DNA from: Pontiellaceae bacterium
GTDB taxonomy: Bacteria > Verrucomicrobiota > Kiritimatiellia > Kiritimatiellales > Tichowtungiaceae
Direction of reading: 5' to 3'
Assembly (NCBI GenBank): GCA_029939835.1
Contig: JAOZSE010000008.1
Location: 1 to 32,931, forward strand
Length of the DNA stretch: 32,931 bases
The notes below the pieces were generated by a model. That model was not told where the DNA came from and ran no database searches. It saw only the letters and a list, made by a program, of their open reading frames with translations. How positions within the stretch are numbered: position 1 is the first letter of the stretch; each line of letters opens with the position of its first letter. A program made the translations under genes and the position numbers. Below are positions 1-8,023 of the stretch, piece by piece.

Positions 1-155
1 GGAAATTCCGCGGTGCGACCTACAAGATTGAAATCGACAACACCGCCGGGCGTTGTATCGGAACTACCTCTATCACCGTGGACGGTAAAAAACTGGAAGG
101 CAACGTGCTACCGGTTTTTAAAGACGGCAAACACAATGTAGAGGTTGTTATCTGA
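1..155 (+). CDS. GH94-type glycoside phosphorylase, C-terminal end (partial)
   Basis: The window opens inside a gene whose last 50 codons are read in frame 3 and end at TGA 153-155. The tail contains RGATYKIEIDN, then SITVDGKKLEG, then LPVFKDGKHNVEVVI. This is the usual C-terminal beta-sandwich ending of GH94 enzymes (cellobiose and chitobiose phosphorylases), which split beta-linked disaccharides with phosphate to give a sugar 1-phosphate and a free sugar. The substrate cannot be told from this fragment because the catalytic domain lies outside the window. A cytosolic role in saving ATP during polysaccharide use would fit the PPi-type phosphofructokinases elsewhere in the window, but that is inference. 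Confidence 0.65.
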   Translation, partial: KFRGATYKIEIDNTAGRCIGTTSITVDGKKLEGNVLPVFKDGKHNVEVVI

Positions 156-253
156 GGATCGCCCTGTAGCTTTCCGCGACTGAAAAGTATCTCCGCCCGC
201 CTGTTTTTTTTGGATTGAAACCTCTATACTCCTTGGTCAAGGAGACTCTTTGT

Positions 254-1399
254 ATGCTGTACAGACCGTTCGGGAAAACCGGAATAAAAATCTCCGCACT
301 CGGCTTTGGAGCGATGCGCCTGCCGATGGCGTGGAACAAAGAGGGAAAGGGCCACGTCAAAACGGATGAAGCGGTTGCTTTGCTTCGTCGTGCCTTCGCG
401 CGGGGCGTCAACTATGTTGACACCGCCTATATGTATTGCGAGGACGAGAGCGAAAACATAGTTGGGCGCGCGCTGAAAGACGGCTGGCGCGAGAAAGTTT
501 ATTTATCCACCAAGTTCCCGCCTCATTTGGCAGAAAAGCGCGAAGATTTTCGACGCATCCTTACTGAACAACTCAGCAAGCTGGATCAGGAATATATCGA
601 TTTCTATCACTTTCACGGCATCGGAAAAGACCAACTGCGCGATAAAATCGACAAATTTCACCTCATTGATGAAGCGATGAAGGCCAAAGAGGAGGGGCTG
701 ATTCGCCACCTCTCTTTTTCTTTTCACGATAAACCAGAAGAGATGATTCCGATTGTTGACCGGGGCTGTTTTTCCTCCGTGCTCTGCCAGTACAACCTGC
801 TCGACCGCAGCAATGAAGATTCAATTGCCTATGCCAAAAGCAAAGGGCTCGGCGTCGTCGTGATGGGGCCGGTGGCCGGCGGGCGTCTTAAGAACCCATC
901 CGAGGTTTTTGAGAAATCGGTTTCGGACCGCGCGATAAAAACGCCCGAGCTGGCGCTGCGCTTTGTGCTGTCCAACCCGAACGTCGACTGCGCACTCTCC
1001 GGAATGGAAACCGTACAGATGGTCGATGAAAACGTTGCCGTGGCTTCCGATGAAACGCCGCTGAGCAGCGCTGAAAAAGCTGCGATTGAAAAAACAGCCG
1101 ATGATCTCAAAAAACTGGCCGATCTCTACTGCACCGGCTGTGAATACTGCATGCCGTGTCCGCAGGAGGTGAACATTTCGAAATGCTTTGAGTTCATGAA
1201 CTATCTCAAGGTGTACGGACTTGAAGATGCTGCACGTGAGCGTTATGCGCAGATCGGAAAACCGTGGATTGCCAAAGGCAAGGATGCCTCCCACTGCATC
1301 GAATGCGGCGAATGCGAAAAGAAATGTCCGCAAAAGCTTCCGATTATCCGGCACCTAAAGGAAACGCACGCTGCGCTGAACGCGGAAGGCGGACACTGA
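254..1399 (+). CDS. Aldo/keto reductase with C-terminal 2x[4Fe-4S] ferredoxin domain
   Basis: Start ATG 254 is preferred to an upstream in-frame ATG at 215, because AAGGAG at 239-244 sits 9 bases before it and the family normally begins LYRPFGKTG. The 381-residue protein has the AKR barrel first, with the catalytic tetrad visible as D56 and a following Tyr in VDTAYMY, K87 in STKF and H121 in DFYHFHG. A C-terminal ferredoxin-like part has two cysteine clusters, C293/C296/C299/C302 and C348/C351/C354/C358. This layout is the 'aldo/keto reductase, 4Fe-4S binding' family common in anaerobes. It probably reduces a carbonyl or sugar substrate with electrons passed through the clusters; the substrate is unknown. 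Its stop codon overlaps the next start by one base (TGATG), so it is co-transcribed with birA. Confidence 0.9.
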   Translation: MLYRPFGKTGIKISALGFGAMRLPMAWNKEGKGHVKTDEAVALLRRAFARGVNYVDTAYMYCEDESENIVGRALKDGWREKVYLSTKFPPHLAEKREDFRRILTEQLSKLDQEYIDFYHFHGIGKDQLRDKIDKFHLIDEAMKAKEEGLIRHLSFSFHDKPEEMIPIVDRGCFSSVLCQYNLLDRSNEDSIAYAKSKGLGVVVMGPVAGGRLKNPSEVFEKSVSDRAIKTPELALRFVLSNPNVDCALSGMETVQMVDENVAVASDETPLSSAEKAAIEKTADDLKKLADLYCTGCEYCMPCPQEVNISKCFEFMNYLKVYGLEDAARERYAQIGKPWIAKGKDASHCIECGECEKKCPQKLPIIRHLKETHAALNAEGGH

Positions 1400-2109
1400 T
1401 GCAATTTACGGTTCAGTGGCACGAAACGCTGCCATCGACCAATACGTTTCTGAAGCAACGGGTTGATCGCGACCCGGATTTGCCGGAAGGGACGGTGGTC
1501 GCGGCACGCGAGCAGACTGCGGGGCGCGGCCGCCGCGGCCGCACATGGGATTCAAAAGGCGAAAACCTGACGTTTTCCGTACTGGTTCGCGGTCTCACCG
1601 ACCCAAAAAACGCGCCGGCCGCCGCGATGGCCGTGGCGATTGCGGTGGCCGAACTGCTCGAAGCCGAAGGGTTGCAACCCTCGCTCAAATGGCCGAATGA
1701 TGTGCTCGTTAGCGGAAAAAAAATCTGCGGCATCCTGTCTGAAGGAATTTCCGGTGGTGTCATCATCGGCATCGGCCTCAACGTCAATATGGAGAGCGCC
1801 GATCACATTGATCAGCCCGCGACCTGCATTCTGATTGAAACCGGAACACGACACAGCGTGGATGAACTGCTCGAAAAGCTGCTTACCCATCTTTCGGCCC
1901 ATCTCGAAAAATGGAAGAGCAGCGGCTTTAAGACATTGCGCGCTGACTGGGAAAAACGTGTGGAGAATATCGGTCAGCCCGTCACCGTTCGCGATGGCGA
2001 TGCAGAGCGAAGCGGGCTTCTGGCCGGGTTTGGAAACGACGGGGAGCTGCTTCTGCGCGTTGCAAATGGCGAACTCCTTCCCATCTGGGCAGGCGACCTT
2101 TCCGTTTAA
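1399..2109 (+). CDS. birA: Biotin--[acetyl-CoA-carboxylase] ligase
   Basis: This enzyme forms biotinyl-5'-AMP and attaches biotin to the lysine of biotin carboxyl carrier proteins in the cytosol. The 236-residue sequence has the N-terminal STNTFLK motif, the adenylate-binding loop AGRGRRGR at about residues 41-48, LKWPNDVLV with the catalytic lysine, and GIGLNVN. The C-terminal SH3-like part (TVRDGD to ELLPI) is present. There is no N-terminal helix-turn-helix, so it is a monofunctional ligase and not a BirA-type repressor. The ATG at 1399 overlaps the preceding TGA. A longer in-frame reading from 1264 only shadows the end of the reductase gene. Confidence 0.93.
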   Translation: MQFTVQWHETLPSTNTFLKQRVDRDPDLPEGTVVAAREQTAGRGRRGRTWDSKGENLTFSVLVRGLTDPKNAPAAAMAVAIAVAELLEAEGLQPSLKWPNDVLVSGKKICGILSEGISGGVIIGIGLNVNMESADHIDQPATCILIETGTRHSVDELLEKLLTHLSAHLEKWKSSGFKTLRADWEKRVENIGQPVTVRDGDAERSGLLAGFGNDGELLLRVANGELLPIWAGDLSV

Positions 2110-2182
2110 TGCTTTTCAATGCGGGGTTCTCCAATTACGATGCCGCTTTTCCAATTTACGCGGATAACAGAAGGAGAATGAA

Positions 2183-3583
2183 ATGGGCGGATTTTTCGGT
2201 GTAGCTTCGAAGAAGGATTGTGTGTCGGACGTTTTTTACGGGACGGATTATCATTCCCATCTCGGAACCCAGCGCGGCGGCATGGCTACCCTGAGTGATG
2301 ACGGAAATTTCACCCACTACATTCACGACATCCGCAACGCCCAGTTCCGCTCCAAATTTGAAGACGATCTGCCGAAAATGAGCGGGAATACCGCTATCGG
2401 TATCATCAGCGACTACGAAGACCAGCCGCTCATCATTAACTCGCGTCACGGGCGCTACGCCATCGTGACCGTTGGTGTGGTGCAGAATGCCCAGAAGCTG
2501 GAGGCGGAAGCCTGTGCGGCTGGAATTCATTTTTCGGAAATGAGCGGCAACGAGGTGAACCCCACCGAGCTGATCGCCCACCTGATTAATCAGGGTAAAG
2601 ATTTTACGGATGGGCTCACCAAAGCGCAGGAGGCTGTCGAAGGCTCCTCCTCGATTTTGCTGCTCACCAAAGAGGGTGTTTATGCTGCGCGCGATCGGGT
2701 GGGGCGCACTCCCGTCATCATCGGCAAAAACGAAAACGGCTATGCGATAACGCTCGAGACCTGTGCGCTACCCAATCTTCAATACCAGATTGAACGCGAA
2801 TTGGGCCCCGGCGAAATTGTCCGCATCACCGCCGATGGCGTGGAGCGGATGAAATGCCCCGGTGACTGCATGAAAATCTGTTCTTTTCTTTGGGTCTATT
2901 ATGGCTATCCCGCCTCTACTTATGAGGGCCGTAACACCGAGGACGTCCGCAACGAGTGCGGGAAGAGGCTTGCCCGGCGCGATGACGTCGAGGCCGACTG
3001 TGTCAGCGGCATTCCCGATTCCGGAACGGCCCATGCCATCGGTTACGCGCAGGAATCCGGCCTGCCGTACCGCCGCCCGTTTGTGAAATACACCCCCACC
3101 TGGCCGCGCAGCTTTATGCCGCAGAACCAGCAGGAGCGAAACCGCGTCGCCAAGATGAAACTCATTCCGGTGCGTGAACTGATTGAAGGCAAGCGACTGA
3201 TGTTCTGCGAAGATTCCATTGTGCGCGGCACACAGCTGCAGGACACCATCGAGCGGCTCTACACCGAATATGGCGCCAAGGAAATCCATATGCGCCCGGC
3301 CTGCCCACCACTGGTCTACGGCTGCAAGTTCCTGAACTTCTCCCGCTCGCGCTCCATTGATGAGCTTGCCACGCGTATTGCCATCAAAGAGCTCGAAGGG
3401 GAATACGAGCATCTCGACGAATATGCCGACGCCTCCACGGAACGCTATCAGGCGATGGTGGACAAAATCCGCGAGCGATTGAATCTGACCTCTCTGCAGT
3501 TCCAGACGCTGGAAGATTTGGTTGAAGCCATCGGCCTCCCCAAGGAAAAGCTCTGCACCTACTGCTGGGACGGGGAAGGATAG
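2183..3583 (+). CDS. PurF-like amidophosphoribosyltransferase with degenerate glutaminase site
   Basis: The 466-residue protein aligns along the whole length of PurF, which makes 5-phosphoribosylamine from PRPP and glutamine in purine synthesis. The phosphoribosyltransferase half is intact: the PRPP loop is FCEDSIVRGTQ. Cysteines that hold the [4Fe-4S] cluster in B. subtilis PurF have counterparts in KICSF, VYGCKF and CTYC near the C-terminus. The N-terminal glutaminase half is abnormal. It begins MGGFFG, so the nucleophilic Cys that should follow Met is Gly. The HxRYST segment is replaced by IISDYED, and the oxyanion Asn-Gly appears as Val-Gly (TVGVVQN). It may use free ammonia or have another role; a canonical purF may exist elsewhere. 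An AGAAGGAGA ribosome site precedes the start. Confidence 0.85.
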   Translation: MGGFFGVASKKDCVSDVFYGTDYHSHLGTQRGGMATLSDDGNFTHYIHDIRNAQFRSKFEDDLPKMSGNTAIGIISDYEDQPLIINSRHGRYAIVTVGVVQNAQKLEAEACAAGIHFSEMSGNEVNPTELIAHLINQGKDFTDGLTKAQEAVEGSSSILLLTKEGVYAARDRVGRTPVIIGKNENGYAITLETCALPNLQYQIERELGPGEIVRITADGVERMKCPGDCMKICSFLWVYYGYPASTYEGRNTEDVRNECGKRLARRDDVEADCVSGIPDSGTAHAIGYAQESGLPYRRPFVKYTPTWPRSFMPQNQQERNRVAKMKLIPVRELIEGKRLMFCEDSIVRGTQLQDTIERLYTEYGAKEIHMRPACPPLVYGCKFLNFSRSRSIDELATRIAIKELEGEYEHLDEYADASTERYQAMVDKIRERLNLTSLQFQTLEDLVEAIGLPKEKLCTYCWDGEG

Positions 3584-3592
3584 CTGCTGTGT

Positions 3593-3696
3593 GGAGTGCG
3601 CAGGCTTGCCTGCGCTTTTCTCTCCGGAGCTTGCTCCGCGTATAGATGGCCGAAGCAAGCTTCGACCGACAGAGCGCAGGCAAGCCTGCGCACTCC
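3593..3696. repeat. 104-nt four-hairpin repeat, CTTG/CAAG loop family (copy A)
   Basis: Terminal GGAGTGCG and CGCACTCC are inverted copies of each other. Between them lie four hairpins: GCGCAGG-CTTG-CCTGCGC (3598-3615), CGGAG-CTTG-CTCCG (3625-3638), CGAAG-CAAG-CTTCG (3651-3664) and GCGCAGG-CAAG-CCTGCGC (3674-3691). The loop is constant while the stems differ. The element lies exactly 9 bases past both converging stop codons (the PurF-like gene and the thymidylate synthase-like gene), so it could also act as a bidirectional terminator. A second copy of identical length is inside gspJ at 14126-14229. Confidence 0.93.
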
Positions 3697-3705
3697 AAAA
3701 CGTTA

Positions 3706-4605
3706 TTACGTCCGCGGATGTTCGGCGTCGTAGGTTTTAATTTTTTCGAGGACGGTCGCCTCGGCTTCGTCGTACAGCTCGCGGATCATTTCATCGCCGA
3801 GTTCATAGACGCGGTCTTCAAAATCAGTGGAGTCGAGACGGTTCATCAGCCGTTCTTTGACGTCGGCGATATCCTTGCCATAGATGTGGAAGGAATCGGC
3901 CTGCCAGTTCATTCGGCCCAGCTTTACGGTTTTGCCGGTTTTCGCGGCGACGGCATCGGCAATCACTTCCTGGTTGAACAGGGTAAACCCGAACATGTTC
4001 ATGAAGTTGGCGCCCCACGCGTCGTTGCTGCGGAAGCGTACGTTGCAGTTGAGCCACCAGACACCCTCTTCGTCTTCAAAAATGCGATACCAGAGAGATT
4101 GCAGGCAGGGCGGGTCGTAGCATTCGAGATCCAGGTTGGGCATCCATGTGATGGCCTGCGCCTGACGGGTGAAGGGTTGTTCGGAAAGTTTGTTGATGAT
4201 GCCTTCGAGCTGTTTAACTTTGAACGGACCGGTCTCGGTGCTCTTGCCATCCTTGAGATCCTGCCAGACACCGTAGTTGGCGAGCCTTCCGTGATAGGTG
4301 TATTCCCAGCGCGTATCATCGGGATCGTTTATGTTTTTCACCCAGTGGTCTTTGAGGCCCTTGAGTTCCATCACGTATTCACGCAGATCCTCAATGCCGC
4401 CGGGGAAAGCCTTATGGATCATCGGATCCTTCATGGGGTCGAGTATGGTGATATTCATCGTGCAGTCTCGGCTGAGCGGATCTCCGGGTTTGTCGTACTG
4501 CGTTTTGAACTTCGCGCCATCATTGAAGAGGGCGATAATGGCCTGTTCATACGCTTCGGCGAGTGTTTCGGCTTTCACACAAAGTACAGGGATGTTTTTC
4601 GGCAT
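3706..4605 (-). CDS. Thymidylate synthase-superfamily protein (divergent ThyA-like)
   Basis: The 299-residue protein has the folate-dependent thymidylate synthase fold signature rather than the ThyX one. C167 in DPPCLQSLWYRI corresponds to the catalytic Cys. R192-S193-x-D195 followed by N203 matches the dUMP-binding RSCD...N of E. coli ThyA, and D237-x-x-H240-x-Y242 (DSFHIY) matches GDTHLY. Keeping Asn at 203 suggests dUMP, not dCMP, as substrate. The rest, including the N-terminal 130 residues, is far from E. coli ThyA and closer in style to archaeal or phage-like members, so dCMP hydroxymethylase or another pyrimidine C5-methylase remains possible. Start ATG 4605 is chosen over 4620 because AAAGGA lies at normal spacing before it. 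The gene converges on the PurF-like gene. Confidence 0.75.
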   Translation of the reverse strand: MPKNIPVLCVKAETLAEAYEQAIIALFNDGAKFKTQYDKPGDPLSRDCTMNITILDPMKDPMIHKAFPGGIEDLREYVMELKGLKDHWVKNINDPDDTRWEYTYHGRLANYGVWQDLKDGKSTETGPFKVKQLEGIINKLSEQPFTRQAQAITWMPNLDLECYDPPCLQSLWYRIFEDEEGVWWLNCNVRFRSNDAWGANFMNMFGFTLFNQEVIADAVAAKTGKTVKLGRMNWQADSFHIYGKDIADVKERLMNRLDSTDFEDRVYELGDEMIRELYDEAEATVLEKIKTYDAEHPRT

Positions 4606-4628
4606 GGGTTTTCCTTTCAAAATATTGG

Positions 4629-4680
4629 GTAGGGACCGCTCTCCGAGCGGTCCACGGACGGTTCGGAGAACCGTCCCTAC
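4629..4680. repeat. 52-nt BIME-like repeat, TCC/GGA loop family (copy 1)
   Basis: Two hairpins are arranged head to head: GGACCGCTC-TCC-GAGCGGTCC (4633-4653) and GGACGGTTC-GGA-GAACCGTCC (4656-4676). The element starts with GTAG and ends with CTAC. It lies between the HIT hydrolase stop and the start of the thymidylate synthase-like gene. A second 52-nt copy with a different left stem lies at 7844-7895. Confidence 0.92.
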
Positions 4681-4684
4681 CTAG

Positions 4685-5173
4685 TCACGATAATTTTTTA
4701 AACTCTTTTGCGAGCACCTCATGGGTGGCGTCCAGCGCTTCGGGAATGACGCGCGGCCCGCCGAGCACCGGCATAAAATTGGTATCACCGTTCCAGCGCG
4801 GCACGATGTGACGGTGCAAATGATCCTCCAGCCCCGCACCGGCAACCTGGCCGAGGTTGATGCCGATATTGAACCCTTCCGGTTGCAAAGCAGAGCGCAG
4901 GGCCACCACCGCGCATTTGGTCAGCTCGCTGAATTCCAGGTCTTCGTCGGGAGAAAGGTCGTCGAGTTCGGCAATGTGGCGGTAGGGCGCCACCATCAGG
5001 TGACCGCTGTTGTAGGGGAAGCGGTTCATAGTTACCGCACAGGTTTCGCCGCGGAAAAGGATCAGGTTCTCACGATCCTTTGTTTCAGAAAACATCCGGC
5101 AGAGAAAGCATTCACCCGCCTTTTCGCCTCGAATGTATTCAATCCGCCACGGTGCCCAGACAGGTTTTTTCAT
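4685..5173 (-). CDS. HIT family hydrolase (Ap4A phosphorylase-like)
   Basis: HIT proteins hydrolyse or transfer nucleoside phosphates through a histidine triad. Here the triad is HLHRHIVPR near residue 120, with the helper Asn in the preceding FNIGINLG. The N-terminal WAPWRIEYI and the CFLC pair are typical of the bacterial HIT branch related to Ap4A phosphorylase, where two cysteines and a distal His may bind zinc. Start ATG 5173 is preferred to ATG 5191 because AAGGAG lies 9 bases before it, giving 162 residues. The gene is divergent from holA, so the 77-base gap 5174-5250 should hold both promoters, although I could not identify them. Confidence 0.9.
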   Translation of the reverse strand: MKKPVWAPWRIEYIRGEKAGECFLCRMFSETKDRENLILFRGETCAVTMNRFPYNSGHLMVAPYRHIAELDDLSPDEDLEFSELTKCAVVALRSALQPEGFNIGINLGQVAGAGLEDHLHRHIVPRWNGDTNFMPVLGGPRVIPEALDATHEVLAKEFKKLS

Positions 5174-5250
5174 TCCAATACGCTCCTTCATTGCCAGATT
5201 GTGCCGAATTATGATTAAGATACCGGTCTAACGCAAAAGGAATTTTTATT

Positions 5251-6327
5251 GTGGCCGTAAAACTGATCCATGGAACCGATGAATATCTGGTGAGTCACCA
5301 CGCCCGCAAAGCGGTCAATACCCTGTGCCCGGAGAGCGAACAGACTCTCGGTCTCGAAACCGTGGACGGCAGCGTTAAAACGATTGATGAAGCTGTGACT
5401 GCGCTCAAAACCTGCCTTGGTGCGTTGCGCACGGTCGGCCTCTTTGGCGGGCAGAAAACCGTCTGGTTGCGCGATGTCTCGATTTTCAAGGACAAGGTTA
5501 TTTCCAAAAACGAAGCGGTTAAGGCGCTTTTCGGCGAGCTGGCGGATGACATCAAAAAAGGACTGCCTGCCGGGCATCATCTCGTAATTTCTGCGCCGGG
5601 AGTGGATCGTCGTTCCGCCTTCTATAAAACCTGCGAAGCGTCGGCCGAGGTGGAAGCCTACGATCTGCCCGAGCAGGACTACAAAAAGAGACCCCTCATC
5701 CGCGAACGGGCACAAAAACTTTTTGCCAAAGCAAAGTGCCGAATCGGGGCCGCCGCGCTCGATCTTTTCCTCGACAAGGTCGGGATGGACACCCGCCAGC
5801 TGGTCATGGAGGCTGACAAGCTGACGCTCTACATCGGTGACCGCAAAGAAATCACCGAGGACGATGTTAAAGCCATTACCTCTTCCGCGGCGGAGGCTAT
5901 TGCGTGGGACTTCACCGATGCCATCGGCGAGCGGCGACTTGATGAAGCGCTCAAAATTCTTCGCCAGCTCATCTTTCAGGGTGAAGCACCGGTTGGAATT
6001 ATATTTGCGGTCGAGAACCTGTTTCAGAATCTCACGCAGTACCGCGCCTATCTCGACCAGGGCTGGGTGAAGATGCGGGGGCAGAACGCACAGTGGGGCA
6101 ATGATCCCGAAATGGACAAACTTTTCGATCTGCTTCCGTCCGATCCGCGCAAAACCCACCCCTTCCGCGCCGGCATGCTGGCACAGCAGGCTAAAAACTA
6201 CACCGCCGAAGAACTGCGCCTTTGCCAGAAACGCCTTCTTGAAACCCATGAGCAGCTCGTCTCCAGTGGTGTTCCGCAGGCACTGATCCTTGAAATGCTC
6301 GTCATTAAACTGATCGCCAAAGTATGA
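5251..6327 (+). CDS. holA: DNA polymerase III subunit delta
   Basis: HolA opens and loads the beta sliding clamp as part of the clamp loader. The 358-residue protein fits the family length. The N-terminal AAA-like part has LIHGTDEYLV and VGLFGGQKTVWLRD. The middle has LFLDKVGMDTRQLVMEADKL and the C-terminal collar domain has AIAWDFTDAIGERRLDEAL and LFQNLTQYRAY, all at expected places. The start is GTG at 5251 with AAAAGGAA shortly before it. The next gene (yggS) starts within the stop codon by an ATGA overlap, so the two are translationally coupled. Confidence 0.92.
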   Translation: MAVKLIHGTDEYLVSHHARKAVNTLCPESEQTLGLETVDGSVKTIDEAVTALKTCLGALRTVGLFGGQKTVWLRDVSIFKDKVISKNEAVKALFGELADDIKKGLPAGHHLVISAPGVDRRSAFYKTCEASAEVEAYDLPEQDYKKRPLIRERAQKLFAKAKCRIGAAALDLFLDKVGMDTRQLVMEADKLTLYIGDRKEITEDDVKAITSSAAEAIAWDFTDAIGERRLDEALKILRQLIFQGEAPVGIIFAVENLFQNLTQYRAYLDQGWVKMRGQNAQWGNDPEMDKLFDLLPSDPRKTHPFRAGMLAQQAKNYTAEELRLCQKRLLETHEQLVSSGVPQALILEMLVIKLIAKV

Positions 6328-6992
6328 GTATCAGCGACAACCTCGAAGCCGTCGAAGTGCGTATCGCGGAGGCCTGCCGGAAGGCGGGGCGAAGTCGCGA
6401 CGAGGTAAAGCTGATCGCTGTTTCCAAGAAAAAACCGGCCGAAGCCGTTTGCGAAGCCGCCGCTGCGGGGCAGATTCTGTTTGGCGAAAACCGCATACAG
6501 GAAGCGCAGGCCAAAATATCGCTTTGCCCGAATCATCTGCACTGGCACCTGATCGGCCACCTCCAGAGCAACAAGGCCAAAATAGCCGCGAACCTGTTTC
6601 GGATGATCCATTCTGTTGATTCCGAAAAACTGCTCCGCGCGCTCGATGAATACGTCGCGACGCCGCTCCCCGTGCTTGTACAGGTTAATGTTTCCGGCGA
6701 AGGTTCCAAATCCGGCTGCGCACCGGAGGAAGCCGCCGCGCTTATCGAAGCGGCCAATGCCTGCTCGCAGGTCGAAGTACACGGGCTGATGACCATTCCG
6801 CCGTTTACGCCTGACCCCGAAAAGGCGCGGGTTCATTTTGCCGCGCTGCGTGAGCTGCGTGACCGCCTGCAGGACGAAACCGGCACACCGCTGCCCGAAC
6901 TTTCCATGGGTATGTCGCACGAATTTGCAATCGCGATTGAAGAGGGGGCCACATTTGTGAGGGTAGGGAGTGATATTTTTGGAATGCGGTAG
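6324..6992 (+). CDS. yggS: YggS/PLPBP family pyridoxal-phosphate-binding protein
   Basis: This family binds PLP in a TIM-barrel resembling alanine racemase but without racemase activity, and helps vitamin B6 and amino-acid homeostasis. The 222-residue protein shows the PLP lysine in LIAVSKKKP, LFGENRIQEAQ, HWHLIGHLQSNKA, VQVNVSGEGSKSGC, GLMTIPPF, LSMGMSHEF and the C-terminal RVGSDIFGMR. Its placement just before proC is common in bacteria. Its TAG stop is formed by the GTAG foot of the palindrome 6989-7016. Confidence 0.95.
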   Translation: MSISDNLEAVEVRIAEACRKAGRSRDEVKLIAVSKKKPAEAVCEAAAAGQILFGENRIQEAQAKISLCPNHLHWHLIGHLQSNKAKIAANLFRMIHSVDSEKLLRALDEYVATPLPVLVQVNVSGEGSKSGCAPEEAAALIEAANACSQVEVHGLMTIPPFTPDPEKARVHFAALRELRDRLQDETGTPLPELSMGMSHEFAIAIEEGATFVRVGSDIFGMR

Positions 6993-7016
6993 GGGCAGGA
7001 TGCATCCTGCCCCTAC
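6989..7016. repeat. 28-nt perfect palindrome, TGCA loop family (copy 1)
   Basis: The half-site GTAGGGGCAGGATG is followed at once by its exact reverse complement. The central TGCA would be the loop. The GTAG foot supplies the TAG stop codon of yggS, and the other foot is CTAC. A relative with the same TGCA centre but a different stem is at 20605-20624. Confidence 0.95.
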
Positions 7017-7031
7017 GAATGGAGGCGCAAT

Positions 7032-7847
7032 ATGAGCATTATGGAATCGAAAGTGGTTTTTGTCGGCGCGGGAAATATGGCGGAGGCCATCGTCAGCGGC
7101 ATGCTCGCGGAAAGCTTCTGTGCGCCGGAAAAAATTGTGATGACGGATATCCGCCCGGAACGGCTCACCGATCTCGAAAATGAATATGGCGTTACCGTCT
7201 CCACGGATAACAGCGTCGTCAAAAATGCCGAAATGGTTGTGCTGGCCGTTAAACCGCAGGTACTGCCGGAAGTACTCAAAGACCTGGCCGCCGATCTGCG
7301 TCCTGAGACGCTGATCATCAGCATCGCGGCGGGTATTTCCACGGCAAAAATCGAATCCACGCTCGGCGGCGAACGCCGTGTAGTCCGGGTGATGCCCAAT
7401 ACGCCCGCGCTGGTCGGGCAGGGAGCTTCCGCGCTTGCGGCGGGCTCCAACGCCGACGAAGCCGATCTGGAAGTGACGGAGGCCATCCTGCAATGCGTCG
7501 GGCTGGCGGTGCGCGTTGAAGAAACAGATATGGATGCCGTTACCGCGCTGAGCGGATCCGGCCCGGCCTATGTTTTCTACCTGCTCGAAGGCATGCTGGC
7601 CGCGTCCGAAAAAATGGGGCTTGATGAAGAGACGGCGCGGTGGCTGGCACTCAAAACCGTCGAAGGGGCCGCGCGGCTCATGACCGATTCCGGCGAAACG
7701 GCGGAGGCTCTCCGGGAGAAAGTTACTTCCAAAGGCGGCACCACCGAAGCGGCGGTTCGTCTGCTCGACAAAGCGGGTGTGAAAAAGGCGGTCGTTAAAG
7801 CGATTCTCGCCGCCCGAAAGAAATCGGTTGAATTATCCCAAGGGTAG
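7032..7847 (+). CDS. proC: Pyrroline-5-carboxylate reductase
   Basis: ProC catalyses the last step of proline synthesis, NAD(P)H-dependent reduction of 1-pyrroline-5-carboxylate. The 271-residue protein begins with the Rossmann fingerprint VVFVGAGNMAEAI. It contains VLAVKPQVL, SIAAGIS, RVMPNTPALVGQGASAL and the C-terminal signature region ALSGSGPAYVF through KVTSKGGTTEAAV. GGAGG at 7020-7024 lies 7 bases before ATG 7032. The TAG stop lies inside the GTAG foot of the repeat beginning at 7844. Confidence 0.97.
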   Translation: MSIMESKVVFVGAGNMAEAIVSGMLAESFCAPEKIVMTDIRPERLTDLENEYGVTVSTDNSVVKNAEMVVLAVKPQVLPEVLKDLAADLRPETLIISIAAGISTAKIESTLGGERRVVRVMPNTPALVGQGASALAAGSNADEADLEVTEAILQCVGLAVRVEETDMDAVTALSGSGPAYVFYLLEGMLAASEKMGLDEETARWLALKTVEGAARLMTDSGETAEALREKVTSKGGTTEAAVRLLDKAGVKKAVVKAILAARKKSVELSQG

Positions 7848-7895
7848 GGACGCCTCTCCGAGGTGTCCTCGGACGGTTCGGAGAACCGTCCCTAC
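7844..7895. repeat. 52-nt BIME-like repeat, TCC/GGA loop family (copy 2)
   Basis: GTAG...CTAC bound two hairpins: GGACGCCTC-TCC-GAGGTGTCC, whose stem contains a G.T wobble, and GGACGGTTC-GGA-GAACCGTCC. Length equals that of the copy at 4629-4680. The stop codon of proC (7845-7847) is part of the foot. It may help end or stabilise the proC transcript. Confidence 0.92.
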
Positions 7896-7947
7896 CATAA
7901 ACTTGACTGCCCAAGGTGAGCGCTGTATTACTATCCGCTATTTTATG

Positions 7948-8023
7948 GCCAATGTAGCTCAGTTGGTAGAGCAGCTCATTCGTAATGAGCAGGTCGTCGG
8001 TTCGAATCCGACCATTGGCTCCA
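7948..8023 (+). tRNA. tRNA-Thr (anticodon CGT)
   Basis: A full cloverleaf is visible. The acceptor arm GCCAATG (7948-7954) pairs with CATTGGC (8013-8019). The anticodon stem GCTCA/TGAGC encloses loop TTCGTAA with anticodon CGT at 7981-7983, which reads ACG (Thr). The T loop is TTCGAAT. The discriminator is T, and CCA is encoded at 8021-8023. The downstream repeat begins within this CCA. Confidence 0.97.

Noticed and set aside
3646-4632. Plus-strand open frame of 328 codons opposite the thymidylate synthase-like gene
   Set aside because: It is a shadow: the opposite strand has clear TS motifs, and this frame starts inside a repeat.
5215-7493. Two long minus-strand frames opposite holA, yggS and proC
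   Set aside because: Antisense shadows of three well-recognised genes.
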